Positions 18,569-26,546 of a stretch of 64,000 nucleotides of DNA are shown one piece after another. Location of the stretch: assembly GCF_008692195.1 (NCBI RefSeq), contig NZ_RXOM01000060.1, positions 143,234 through 207,233 of the forward strand. Direction: 5' to 3'. The stretch is from Salegentibacter sp. R32. GTDB lineage: Bacteria; Bacteroidota; Bacteroidia; Flavobacteriales; Flavobacteriaceae. A program made the position numbers and the translations under genes. The first letter of the stretch is position 1, and the number at the start of each line of letters is the position of its first letter. The notes under the pieces are model-generated. The model was not told the origin of the DNA. It saw only the letters and a program-made list of their open reading frames with translations, and did no database searches.

Positions 18569-19338
18569 TGAAGTTGAAATTTATAGCTACTTATTTTTTA
18601 ATACTATTTAGTTGCGTAATTTATGCCCAAGAATTTCCTACACTATATTTAGTAGGAGATTCTACAATGGCAGATAAGAAAAATCCTGAAGAAAACCCGG
18701 AACACGGTTGGGGACAAATGCTTCCTGAGTTAATGACCAATAATATTACTATTGAAAACCATGCGGTAAATGGTCGTAGTTCCAAAAGTTTTATTGGGCA
18801 GGGGAGATGGCAAAAAGTTTATGATCAATTACAACCGGGTGATTTTGTGATTATTCAGTTTGGACATAACGACCAAAAAATAAAGTCACCAGATCGATAT
18901 ACCAATCCATTTACCGAATATCGATATAATCTAGAAAAATACGTAAAAGAAACGCGGGAAAAAGGCGCTACTCCCATATTAATGAGCTCCATTGTTCGTA
19001 GAAATTTTAATGAACATGGAACCTTGGTTGATACGCACGGAGAATATCCATTAGTTGTACGAATGGTCGCTAAAGATCTAGATGTTGCTTTTATTGATAT
19101 GCAATGGCTTACCGAACAATTAGAAGTAAAATATGGTCCGGAAGATTCGGCCAATTTACATTTGCATTTTCAACCTGGAGAAGTGGCTTATTATCCTGAT
19201 GGAAAAGATGACAATACCCATTTATCTGAAAAAGGAGCTACTTTGGTAGCAAGTCTAGCATTACAGGAAATTGCTAAAAAAGATTTAGATTTGAAGTATT
19301 ATATAAAACAGTCAACACTTCAAAAAGAAATTCTATAA
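18568..19338 (+). CDS. Secreted SGNH-family rhamnogalacturonan acetylesterase (CE12)
   Basis: 256 aa with a signal peptide (MKLKFIATYFLILFSCVIYA). The four SGNH blocks are visible: LVGDSTMADK (Ser), GRSSKSF (Gly), QFGHNDQK (Asn) and DNTHLSEKGA (Asp and His). CE12 enzymes remove acetyl groups from rhamnogalacturonan I or homogalacturonan. It overlaps the preceding PL9 stop by one base and the following kdgF start by one base, so translation is coupled. Confidence 0.92.
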   Translation: MKLKFIATYFLILFSCVIYAQEFPTLYLVGDSTMADKKNPEENPEHGWGQMLPELMTNNITIENHAVNGRSSKSFIGQGRWQKVYDQLQPGDFVIIQFGHNDQKIKSPDRYTNPFTEYRYNLEKYVKETREKGATPILMSSIVRRNFNEHGTLVDTHGEYPLVVRMVAKDLDVAFIDMQWLTEQLEVKYGPEDSANLHLHFQPGEVAYYPDGKDDNTHLSEKGATLVASLALQEIAKKDLDLKYYIKQSTLQKEIL

Positions 19339-19685
19339 TGTACACACCACCAATTTTTTTCAAAGACAACGAGAGCGAATGGGAACATGCAGCCGAAGGA
19401 ATTACTAGAAAATTCATCGGTTACAATCCACAATTAATGTTAGTAAAAGTGAAATTTGAAAAAGGAGCGATTGGAGATTTACACGATCACTTTCACACAC
19501 AAGGATCGTATGTAGCTTCAGGGAAATTTAAAATCACCATTAATGGCGAATCTAAAGTTCTGGAAACCGGCGATGGATTTTTCGTGATGCCAAATACTGA
19601 ACACGGTGCAGAATGCCTAGAACCTGGCGTGCTGATTGATGTCTTCAATCCTATTCGTGAAGATTTTTTAGAAGATGAAGAATAA
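19338..19685 (+). CDS. kdgF: KdgF-like cupin, unsaturated galacturonate ring-opening
   Basis: 115 aa cupin without a signal peptide, so cytoplasmic. The metal site reads LHDHFHTQGSYVASGKF and, later, PNTEHGAE: two His plus Gln and a distal His as in KdgF. KdgF speeds conversion of 4,5-unsaturated galacturonate to 5-keto-4-deoxyuronate. Placement after two lyases and a GH105 supports this role. Starts inside TAATG of the CE12 stop and overlaps the next gene by 11 nt. Confidence 0.88.
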   Translation: MYTPPIFFKDNESEWEHAAEGITRKFIGYNPQLMLVKVKFEKGAIGDLHDHFHTQGSYVASGKFKITINGESKVLETGDGFFVMPNTEHGAECLEPGVLIDVFNPIREDFLEDEE

Positions 19686-21048
19686 AAGTTGGCTTTTTCT
19701 ACTGATTTTATTTCCCGTACTGAGTTTCGCTCAGCTTACTTCTGAAGAAAAACAAGAACGAATTGATGAAATCGTCAACCGAATTCAGCTACCTGAAATT
19801 CCAAATTATCAAGTTTCAGTGTTAGATTTTGGAGCAAAACCAAATTCAGCAAAAGATAGTAAAAAGGCTTTCGATAAAGCGATAAAAGCTTTAAAGAAGA
19901 AAGGCGGGGGGAAATTAATTATTCCAAAAGGAGCTTATTTAGTAGACGGTCCCATTCATCTCATCAGCAATATAGAACTACATTTAGCTGATGGGGCGTT
20001 GCTTAATTTTGGTACCAATCCAAAAGATTATCCAATGGTGCTTACCAGTTGGGAAGGAACAATGCTCTACAATTATAGTCCGCTAATTTATGGTAAAGAT
20101 TTAAAGAATGTTGCCATTACCGGTAATGGAACCATCAATGGTTCTGGAAAAGAATTTTGGCAAAGTTGGAAAGCAAAAGAAGATCCTGCCAAGCAAAGAA
20201 GCCGGGAAATGAATCATAATTCTATTCCCATTGAAGATAGAAAATTCGGAGAAGGCAGTTATCTTCGGCCACAATTGGTACAATTAGTAAATTCAGAGAA
20301 TATTTTAATTGAAGATATTCATATTGAAAATGCTCCGTTTTGGTGTGTTCATCTATTAAAGTGTAAAAGCGCTACTTTACGCGGACTTTCATACAACTCG
20401 CATAATAGCAATAACGATGGAATTGACTTGGAATATACCAGCGATGTACTTATCGAAAATATAACTTTTGATAACAGTGATGATAATGTCGCTATCAAAG
20501 CTGGTCGTGATGATGAAGGAAGAGCAAATTCTGCCACACCTTCAGAAAATATCGTGATGCGAAACTGTCGGTTAAAAGGTTTACACGCTTTTGTAATCGG
20601 TAGTGAAATGAGTGCTGGTGTTCGAAATGTTTTTGTGCAGAATTGTAAAGCGCACGGCTATCTTAAACGCGGTATTTATTTTAAAACCAATCCTGATCGC
20701 GGCGGTTACATCAAAGATATTTACATAGATAATATTGAATTAAACAAAACCGAAGATCTTTTCTATATCACTTCTTTTTATCACGGAGAAGGAGAGGGGC
20801 ATAATTCCAAGATATCAGATATCTACATCAATAATATTAAATGCGAAGAAGCAACTGGAACAGCAGTGGTCATTCAAGGATTTGAAGAAAGTAAGGTAGA
20901 AAATGTTCAGTTGAATAACATCAAAGTAAAAAAAGCCCATAACGGAACTTCGATTACCAACACCAAAAATGTAGTCGTTGATAATTTGATTATAGGAGAA
21001 GAAGCCGGCATTCCAACTGCAGCCGGAAAAGAGGTAGGGAAAAAATAA
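19675..21048 (+). CDS. Divergent secreted GH28 with altered substrate motifs
   Basis: 457 aa with signal peptide MKNKSWLFLLILFPVLSFAQ and no lipobox. The fold and the catalytic Asp motifs are kept (NNDGIDLEY and NSDDNVAIKAG), but the other signatures differ from the GH28 at 9879: GHG becomes LHA, and RIRIKTN-type becomes RGIYFKTN, replacing the RIK arginine by Tyr. The protein is related to exo-acting GH28 enzymes in Flavobacteriaceae pectin loci. The changed subsites suggest a different linkage or substrate, for example a rhamnogalacturonan or unsaturated oligomer. It overlaps the kdgF end by 11 nt. Confidence 0.88.
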   Translation: MKNKSWLFLLILFPVLSFAQLTSEEKQERIDEIVNRIQLPEIPNYQVSVLDFGAKPNSAKDSKKAFDKAIKALKKKGGGKLIIPKGAYLVDGPIHLISNIELHLADGALLNFGTNPKDYPMVLTSWEGTMLYNYSPLIYGKDLKNVAITGNGTINGSGKEFWQSWKAKEDPAKQRSREMNHNSIPIEDRKFGEGSYLRPQLVQLVNSENILIEDIHIENAPFWCVHLLKCKSATLRGLSYNSHNSNNDGIDLEYTSDVLIENITFDNSDDNVAIKAGRDDEGRANSATPSENIVMRNCRLKGLHAFVIGSEMSAGVRNVFVQNCKAHGYLKRGIYFKTNPDRGGYIKDIYIDNIELNKTEDLFYITSFYHGEGEGHNSKISDIYINNIKCEEATGTAVVIQGFEESKVENVQLNNIKVKKAHNGTSITNTKNVVVDNLIIGEEAGIPTAAGKEVGKK

Positions 21049-21119
21049 TTGCTAAAGGGTTAAAAGAACCTAAAAACTTCGCACAAATAAATAGTTCTTC
21101 ATAACTTAAAGAAAAAAAT

Positions 21120-21926
21120 ATGAACCGATTAAAAGGTAAAGTTGCCATTGTTACTGGTGGAAATGGAGTTTTAGGCGGCGCTATAGCCAAAGGTTTTGCT
21201 GCACAAGGAGCAAAAGTTGGTATTATGGGAAGGACTGAAGCTACTGTTCAAGAAAAGGTAGAAGAAATAAATGCTACAAGTGGAGAAGCATTTCCTTTAG
21301 TAGCTGATGTACTTGATCGAGACCAATTAGAAGCTTGTAAAGACAGCATACTTCAAGAATATGGAAAAATAGATATTTTGGTAAATGCAGCCGGTGGAAA
21401 TGTAAAAGGTGCGGTAATCACCCCGGATCAAACTATTTTCGATTTAAACCTAAACGATTTTGATAAAGTAAATAATCTAAATTTTAAAGGAACTTTGTTA
21501 CCTACTTTAGTATTTGCCAAAGAAATGGTTCAGCAGAAAAAAGGAAGTATTGTGAATATCTCTTCCATGGCCGCTCAACGAGCATTAACTCGTGGATTAG
21601 GATATGGCGCTGCCAAAGCTGCAGTAGATAATTTTACTAAATGGCTAGCGGTAGAAATGAACCATAAATACGGTGATGGCATTCGTGTAAATGCCATTGC
21701 TCCGGGATTCTTTATAGGGGAACAAAATCGTGAATTATTATTAAATGAAGATGAGAGTTTAACCGCTAGAGGACAAACGATTGTCAATCAAACGCCTATG
21801 AGACGATTTGGAAAACCCGAAGAATTACAAGGTGTTGCCAATTGGTTAGCGAGTGATGAAGCTTCCTTTGTAACAGGAATTGTAGTTCCTGTAGATGGTG
21901 GTTTTGGAGCTTTTAGTGGAGTATAA
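21120..21926 (+). CDS. SDR-family oxidoreductase, probable D-fructuronate (mannonate) reductase
   Basis: 268 aa classical short-chain dehydrogenase: cofactor motif TGGNGVLGGAIA, NAAGGN, catalytic Ser in NISSMAA and YGAAKAAVDNF (Tyr-x-x-x-Lys), C-terminal PVDGGFGAFSGV. The insert between strands 4 and 5 (GAVITPDQTIFDLNLNDF) is typical of the SDR group found beside uxuA or uxaE in Bacteroidota and annotated as D-mannonate oxidoreductase. With UxaE next door it would reduce fructuronate to mannonate. KduD (2-deoxy-3-ketogluconate dehydrogenase) is the alternative. It starts 71 nt after GH28, so it may have partial independent control. Confidence 0.75.
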   Translation: MNRLKGKVAIVTGGNGVLGGAIAKGFAAQGAKVGIMGRTEATVQEKVEEINATSGEAFPLVADVLDRDQLEACKDSILQEYGKIDILVNAAGGNVKGAVITPDQTIFDLNLNDFDKVNNLNFKGTLLPTLVFAKEMVQQKKGSIVNISSMAAQRALTRGLGYGAAKAAVDNFTKWLAVEMNHKYGDGIRVNAIAPGFFIGEQNRELLLNEDESLTARGQTIVNQTPMRRFGKPEELQGVANWLASDEASFVTGIVVPVDGGFGAFSGV

Positions 21927-21953
21927 ATATAAATTGAATAAATGTAGAAAGTT

Positions 21954-23189
21954 ATGGCGGAGTTAGGAAAATATTCATTTGGAACTGGAGACCGGTTCGG
22001 AAAAGAAGGAAAGGCACAATTACAATCAATCATAAAAATTGAAAATGACGGGGTAGCAGTGACACCGGTATGGAATAAATCTAACCGGGAACATCAAACT
22101 GTAAACACGCAACCTGAGAGTGTTTTAGAAGAAGCAAAACAAGCTATTCATGATTTGCAATTTACGGAAGATTTTTTCGTAGATGCCGATCATATCAATA
22201 AAAAAACAGTAGAGCCTTTTCTTTCAAACAGTAATTTTTTTACCATCGATGTGGCTCAGTATATCGGAAAAGCATCAGATCATGAAGAAATAGAAAGTTT
22301 TATTGAATTTTTTAAAAAGTATCTCTTTCCTTTTAAAATTGAAGGAATTGAAAAAGAAATTGATATTTCAGAAGCTGATTTTGAAGAGATGATTTCTACC
22401 TTTCTTTTTGCGATGAAAAAAGCTTCAGAAGTTTATTTTTATATTGCCTCAAAAAAAGAGGACAATTTTTATACAGAAGTTTCTATTGATGAGGTAGAAA
22501 ATCCGCAAACACCTACCGAGTTATTTTTTGTACTTGCGGCGTTGGCTTATTATCAAGTCCCAGTGACGACTATAGCACCAAAATTTACCGGTAATTTTTA
22601 TAAAGGAATTGATTATGAAGGAGATTTGAGTAAGTTCAGCAAAGAGTTTGAAGACGACCTTTGTGTTCTAAAATTTGTAAAAAAAGAATTCGGTTTACCG
22701 GAAGAATTGAAATTAAGTGTACATAGTGGCAGCGATAAGTTTTCTATTTACCCTATTATCAATAAGCTTATTAAAAAACACGATAGCGGATTGCATTTAA
22801 AAACCGCCGGAACTACTTGGTTGGAAGAGGCGATAGGACTTGCCGAAAGTGAAGGGGAAGCCTTTAATTTTATCAGTAAGATTTATCAAGAAGCTTTAAA
22901 TCGTTATGATGAATTAACTGAAAATTATACCGAAGTCTTGTCAATTGATAAAACTAAACTTCCGTCAGTAGATTCATTGGCTACGGGTGAAGAATTTGCG
23001 AATGCTTTACGGCATGAGACTGAAAGTGAAAAGTATAATCCACATTTTAGGCAATTAATGCACTGTGCTTATAAAATTGCAGGAGAAAAAGATGAATTTT
23101 ATGAGCTTTTAAATAAACATCGAAACCAAATAGAGAAAAATGTTACCTATAATCTCTATGAACGGCATCTAAAGCCATTGTTCTTATAA
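21954..23189 (+). CDS. uxaE: D-tagaturonate 3-epimerase
   Basis: 411 aa, cytoplasmic. It matches what I know of the UxaE (tagaturonate epimerase) family in length and segments such as KYSFGTGDRFGKEGKAQLQ at the start, LSVHSGSDKFSIYP in the middle and HLKTAGTTWLEEAIGLA. UxaE interconverts tagaturonate and fructuronate, linking galacturonate (after UxaC isomerisation) to the fructuronate-mannonate-KDG route. Together with the SDR upstream it explains how galacturonate from pectin enters metabolism. UxaC, UxuA and KDG kinase/aldolase are not in the window. Its stop is one base from the convergent heme-oxygenase stop. Confidence 0.85.
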   Translation: MAELGKYSFGTGDRFGKEGKAQLQSIIKIENDGVAVTPVWNKSNREHQTVNTQPESVLEEAKQAIHDLQFTEDFFVDADHINKKTVEPFLSNSNFFTIDVAQYIGKASDHEEIESFIEFFKKYLFPFKIEGIEKEIDISEADFEEMISTFLFAMKKASEVYFYIASKKEDNFYTEVSIDEVENPQTPTELFFVLAALAYYQVPVTTIAPKFTGNFYKGIDYEGDLSKFSKEFEDDLCVLKFVKKEFGLPEELKLSVHSGSDKFSIYPIINKLIKKHDSGLHLKTAGTTWLEEAIGLAESEGEAFNFISKIYQEALNRYDELTENYTEVLSIDKTKLPSVDSLATGEEFANALRHETESEKYNPHFRQLMHCAYKIAGEKDEFYELLNKHRNQIEKNVTYNLYERHLKPLFL

Positions 23190-23190
23190 A

Positions 23191-23736
23191 TTAAATTTCG
23201 CGAAATACTTTACCGAAAAACTTAAAGGTCTCTTTAGCTTTTTCAATAGCTTGATTTTCTTCTTCGTCAGAAAATTTTTTCTTCTTTAAGTCTTTCGTGA
23301 ATTGTCGCCATCCATTTACACTTTGGCGTTTTCCGTTAAAAAAGTGATGGGTTTTAATAGTGGCAAGTTGCTCACATTCTTCAATGTTTTTTGCAATGAG
23401 CATTCCGCCTAAAGAAGAACCTTCAACTACATACCAAGCTCCCCAAGCTTCTGCTGTAGTATCTATTTTAAAATAATGCTGATAATTTTTAGCAATAGAT
23501 TCATTCACATTCAATTCAACTAAATCCTTTGCTAGATTTTCAGTTTTATCTGAAGTGTATTCAGGAAGTTGAGTTTTAATTTCTTCTTCCGTTATTTTAT
23601 AGGCCACGTAATTTTGAAGCAATAATTTTTTGTATTCTTCTAAAGAAATACTGTGCTTCATAATTAAGTCGGCGGTATTTTCACCTTCAATTTGTTGATG
23701 AAGTTCTTGGGTTGAGGTTCTTAATTTTTCTAACAT
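23191..23736 (-). CDS. Biliverdin-producing heme oxygenase
   Basis: 181 aa all-alpha protein with the bacterial heme-oxygenase pattern: proximal His in STQELHQQIEG near residue 13, YVVEGSSLGGMLIA with the distal-helix glycines, and a C-terminal helix (AIEKAKETFKFFG). It opens heme to biliverdin, the chromophore for the phytochrome encoded two genes upstream in the same operon, the common bphO-bphP pairing. It starts one base after the response-regulator stop. No iron-uptake genes are nearby, which supports a chromophore rather than an iron-scavenging role. Confidence 0.88.
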   Translation of the reverse strand: MLEKLRTSTQELHQQIEGENTADLIMKHSISLEEYKKLLLQNYVAYKITEEEIKTQLPEYTSDKTENLAKDLVELNVNESIAKNYQHYFKIDTTAEAWGAWYVVEGSSLGGMLIAKNIEECEQLATIKTHHFFNGKRQSVNGWRQFTKDLKKKKFSDEEENQAIEKAKETFKFFGKVFREI

Positions 23737-23737
23737 T

Positions 23738-24304
23738 TTATTGGTTCTTGTTCTTCTCCTTTTCCATCTGGATGAGATCGATGTTTTTTCGAATCTTGCT
23801 AAGGTTAAGCCTTTGTTCTTCTGTATCTACATTAATCTTATCTAAATAATCGTAGATTTGATTGACCGCAATTTTATTCTTTCTAATTTTTTCCCTTAGT
23901 TCATCCTGTTTAATCATCTTGAACACTACTTGCTTAAACAACGGTTCTAGTTTTTCAGCAAGGTTATTCATATGTTTTTTTAAAATGAATCCGGAAGCTC
24001 CAGAGAGAATAGTATTGGCAGCCATCTCATCATCATCAATCGTTCCTGTGATAAAAATAAACGGAATAGTAGCATCGTGAACTTTAGCTTCTTCTAAAAT
24101 ATCGAGACCGGTACAAGTTGGCAGATTGTAATCTGAAAGGATGACGTCTGGTACAAAATTTTGCAATTCTTTGCTAAAATCAGGTAGATTGTCTACAACT
24201 TTAATTTCGTAATTTTCAACAAACTGTTGAATTTGAGCTTCAATTAATTCGGCATCTGTCTTGTAATCTTCTATTAATAAGATTCTAAGTTTCGTTGTAA
24301 TCAT
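23738..24304 (-). CDS. Single-domain response regulator with C-terminal coiled coil
   Basis: 188 aa. A CheY-like receiver (about 1-125) shows acidic residues LIEDYKTD, phospho-acceptor Asp in VILSDYNLP, Thr in FITGT and Lys in ILKKHM. A C-terminal helical tail of about 60 residues (KIRKNKIAVNQIYDYLDKI) is predicted coiled coil with no DNA-binding or enzymatic output. This is the Rcp1-like partner expected for a phytochrome kinase. It lies between the phytochrome and heme-oxygenase genes, 25 nt after the former. Output is probably through protein contact or a phosphorelay. Confidence 0.88.
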   Translation of the reverse strand: MITTKLRILLIEDYKTDAELIEAQIQQFVENYEIKVVDNLPDFSKELQNFVPDVILSDYNLPTCTGLDILEEAKVHDATIPFIFITGTIDDDEMAANTILSGASGFILKKHMNNLAEKLEPLFKQVVFKMIKQDELREKIRKNKIAVNQIYDYLDKINVDTEEQRLNLSKIRKNIDLIQMEKEKNKNQ

Positions 24305-24329
24305 AGCTTTTTTTTAAATAGCAAAAAAA

Positions 24330-26546
24330 TTACTTTTCACTAATGTCAATGTAAAAATAGAATGTAGCACCTTCATTTAATTGGGATTCTGCCCAAATTT
24401 CTCCTTCGTGCTTATCTATAACTTTCTTAACAGTTGCAAGCCCTATGCCAGATCCTGAAAAATCTTTACTAGAGTTAGCTCGCGAAAATACATCGAAAAT
24501 TTCATTTTTAAAACTAGGATCAAATCCTACGCCATTATCCTTAATGAAAAATACAGTTTTATTATTCTCGTGTGTTGTTCCTATTTCAATTTTAGGATTT
24601 TCTGTCTTAGAAGAATATTTTACAGCGTTTGAAATAAGGTTACCAAATGCTTGAGAAATCATTCGTTTATCTGCGGTAATTTCCGGTAGATTTTCTTCTA
24701 TGATAATGCCTGTTGAGGGATAATCACTTTTAATGTTTTGCGATGAAATTATATTTTCAACGAGTTTTTTAGATGAAAAAGTAGTTAGGTTAAGATTGTT
24801 TTGCCCAACTTTTGCATAAGTCAAAATATCCTCAATTAATAAATCCATTTCTTCCGCAGAACTCAAGATGGTTTTTAAGGCATTTTGCCCGTATTCATCT
24901 AAATTGTCTAGGTAATTATTAATTAAGATTCTGGAATAGCCATCAATACCTCTTAACGGAGCTCTTAAATCGTGAGAAACGCTATAACTAAAGGTTTCCA
25001 ACTCTTTATTTACTTCAACTAAACTATCGTTAAGGTTTTTAATTTCGTCTTTTTGTTTCCGTACTAAAACGTGGGTAATGGTGTCTTGTAGATTAGCAGC
25101 TGCTTCTATATCGTAGCTTTTCCAAGGATTGGAAATACCTGATACCTCTTCCGTCCATTTTTCAAAAGATTTTCTAGGGTGTAAATATTGAATCCCATCT
25201 TTTACGTAGCCTTGTTTTTCAGGTTTGCCCCCCCAATCTACGGTAGTGGAAGCTTCGGGTCTAAACCACAGCACATAATTGTGTTCGTTACCAATACGAA
25301 TGCTTAATACTCCAGAGGCGGTCTCTGTAAAGTGAGCAGCCTTATCATAATAACGGCTTATCTGTTTGGTTTGAAAAACACTTTCCGGCTGTCGTTTAAT
25401 AACTTTTGAAATTAATTTTTTTACCTGTTTTTCAGAAGGCGTTTTGCCTACTAAGGTTATTCTTTTTTCATTATAAATAGCTCCTCCTGAACAACCTATA
25501 AGATCGGTGAATTTTGGAGTGAATTTACTTAAAGCTTGCGTACTATCATCAATTGAATTCATTTGGATAAGAAGTTTCTTTCTTATTTTTTCAGATGAAT
25601 TCATTTTTTCTAAAAAGGTATTACTTTCTTTTAAAGCCAATTTATTGGAGAAAACCTGAGCAAGAAATTTACATGATTGCCGTTGGTGGTAATTAATAAA
25701 TTTTGGTTGATAATGATGACAAGCAATTAGTCCCCAAAGCTCTCCATTAAGAATTACTGCAGCGGTAAGTGAAGCGCCCACATTCATATTTTTTAAATAT
25801 TCAATGTGAATGGGGGAAACCCCTCGCAACTCGCTTTTAGAAAGATTAATTTTTTTGTTTAATTCTGGTAACAAAGGCGCCGGTTGATAATTTACGTCGC
25901 TAATCATTCTTACGCCTTGTTTCAAAAATATTTGCCTGGCAGGTTTAGGAATGTCGGTTGCGGGATAATGAAGTCCGAGCCAGCTTTCCAGCTTTTCTTC
26001 TTTTACTTCAGCAATTACTTCTCCATTCCATTCTTCATCAAAGCGATACATCATCACCCGGTCATAATCATAAAGATCTTTAATGAGTGAAACCGCTTGA
26101 TGGCACATCACATTCACTGGATCTGTATCTTTTATTTCTTTCAGGATTTTAGTGAGTTCTTCCTGAAATAAAATAGGATTAACAGTTTCCCCAAAAGGCT
26201 CAATATCAATAATGAGTTCTTGATTATCGGTTAAATGAGGAATAGCTAAAAACTTTTGGTTTTTAAAGCTAAGTTCGTGCGGATATAAGCTCTGTTGCGT
26301 TTTAATTTTATTAAAAATGGTTTCGCTAATTTCTTGAGGAAACACATTTTCTAGGGGTTTACCCACAATTTGCTCAACAGTTAAATTTAATAAATTGCTG
26401 CAATTGTTACTGGCTTGCAGTACTTGATTATTTTTATAATCAACGATTAGGATGACGCCGTGTTGTTGAGCTTGCTCAATTATGTGTATAGGCTCCCTAT
26501 CACAATTTGTTATATCAACAGCTTGTTGCTTGGAGGTTATGTTCAT
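24330..26546 (-). CDS. Bacteriophytochrome histidine kinase
   Basis: 738 aa, PAS-GAF-PHY-HisKA-HATPase. The biliverdin-binding Cys is Cys15 in NCDREPIHIIEQAQQHG. The GAF domain has YPATDIPKPARQ (the PASDIP motif, Asp198), the PHY tongue has VDWGGKP and HPRKSF (PRxSF), so the photosensor should photoconvert between red and far-red forms. The kinase core has SYSVSHDLRAPLRG (H-box, near residue 525), NAVKYSS (N), DNGVGF (G1) and GSGIGLATVKK (G2). No receiver domain is fused, so the separate regulator at 23738 is the natural partner. Its ATG overlaps the stop of the upstream CheB/CheR-kinase gene by one base (TAATG), showing tight co-translation. Confidence 0.95.
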   Translation of the reverse strand: MNITSKQQAVDITNCDREPIHIIEQAQQHGVILIVDYKNNQVLQASNNCSNLLNLTVEQIVGKPLENVFPQEISETIFNKIKTQQSLYPHELSFKNQKFLAIPHLTDNQELIIDIEPFGETVNPILFQEELTKILKEIKDTDPVNVMCHQAVSLIKDLYDYDRVMMYRFDEEWNGEVIAEVKEEKLESWLGLHYPATDIPKPARQIFLKQGVRMISDVNYQPAPLLPELNKKINLSKSELRGVSPIHIEYLKNMNVGASLTAAVILNGELWGLIACHHYQPKFINYHQRQSCKFLAQVFSNKLALKESNTFLEKMNSSEKIRKKLLIQMNSIDDSTQALSKFTPKFTDLIGCSGGAIYNEKRITLVGKTPSEKQVKKLISKVIKRQPESVFQTKQISRYYDKAAHFTETASGVLSIRIGNEHNYVLWFRPEASTTVDWGGKPEKQGYVKDGIQYLHPRKSFEKWTEEVSGISNPWKSYDIEAAANLQDTITHVLVRKQKDEIKNLNDSLVEVNKELETFSYSVSHDLRAPLRGIDGYSRILINNYLDNLDEYGQNALKTILSSAEEMDLLIEDILTYAKVGQNNLNLTTFSSKKLVENIISSQNIKSDYPSTGIIIEENLPEITADKRMISQAFGNLISNAVKYSSKTENPKIEIGTTHENNKTVFFIKDNGVGFDPSFKNEIFDVFSRANSSKDFSGSGIGLATVKKVIDKHEGEIWAESQLNEGATFYFYIDISEK

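Noticed and set aside
21120..21926. KduD assignment for the SDR gene
   Set aside because: Possible, but the neighbouring uxaE makes fructuronate its more likely substrate; kept as an alternative rather than the call.
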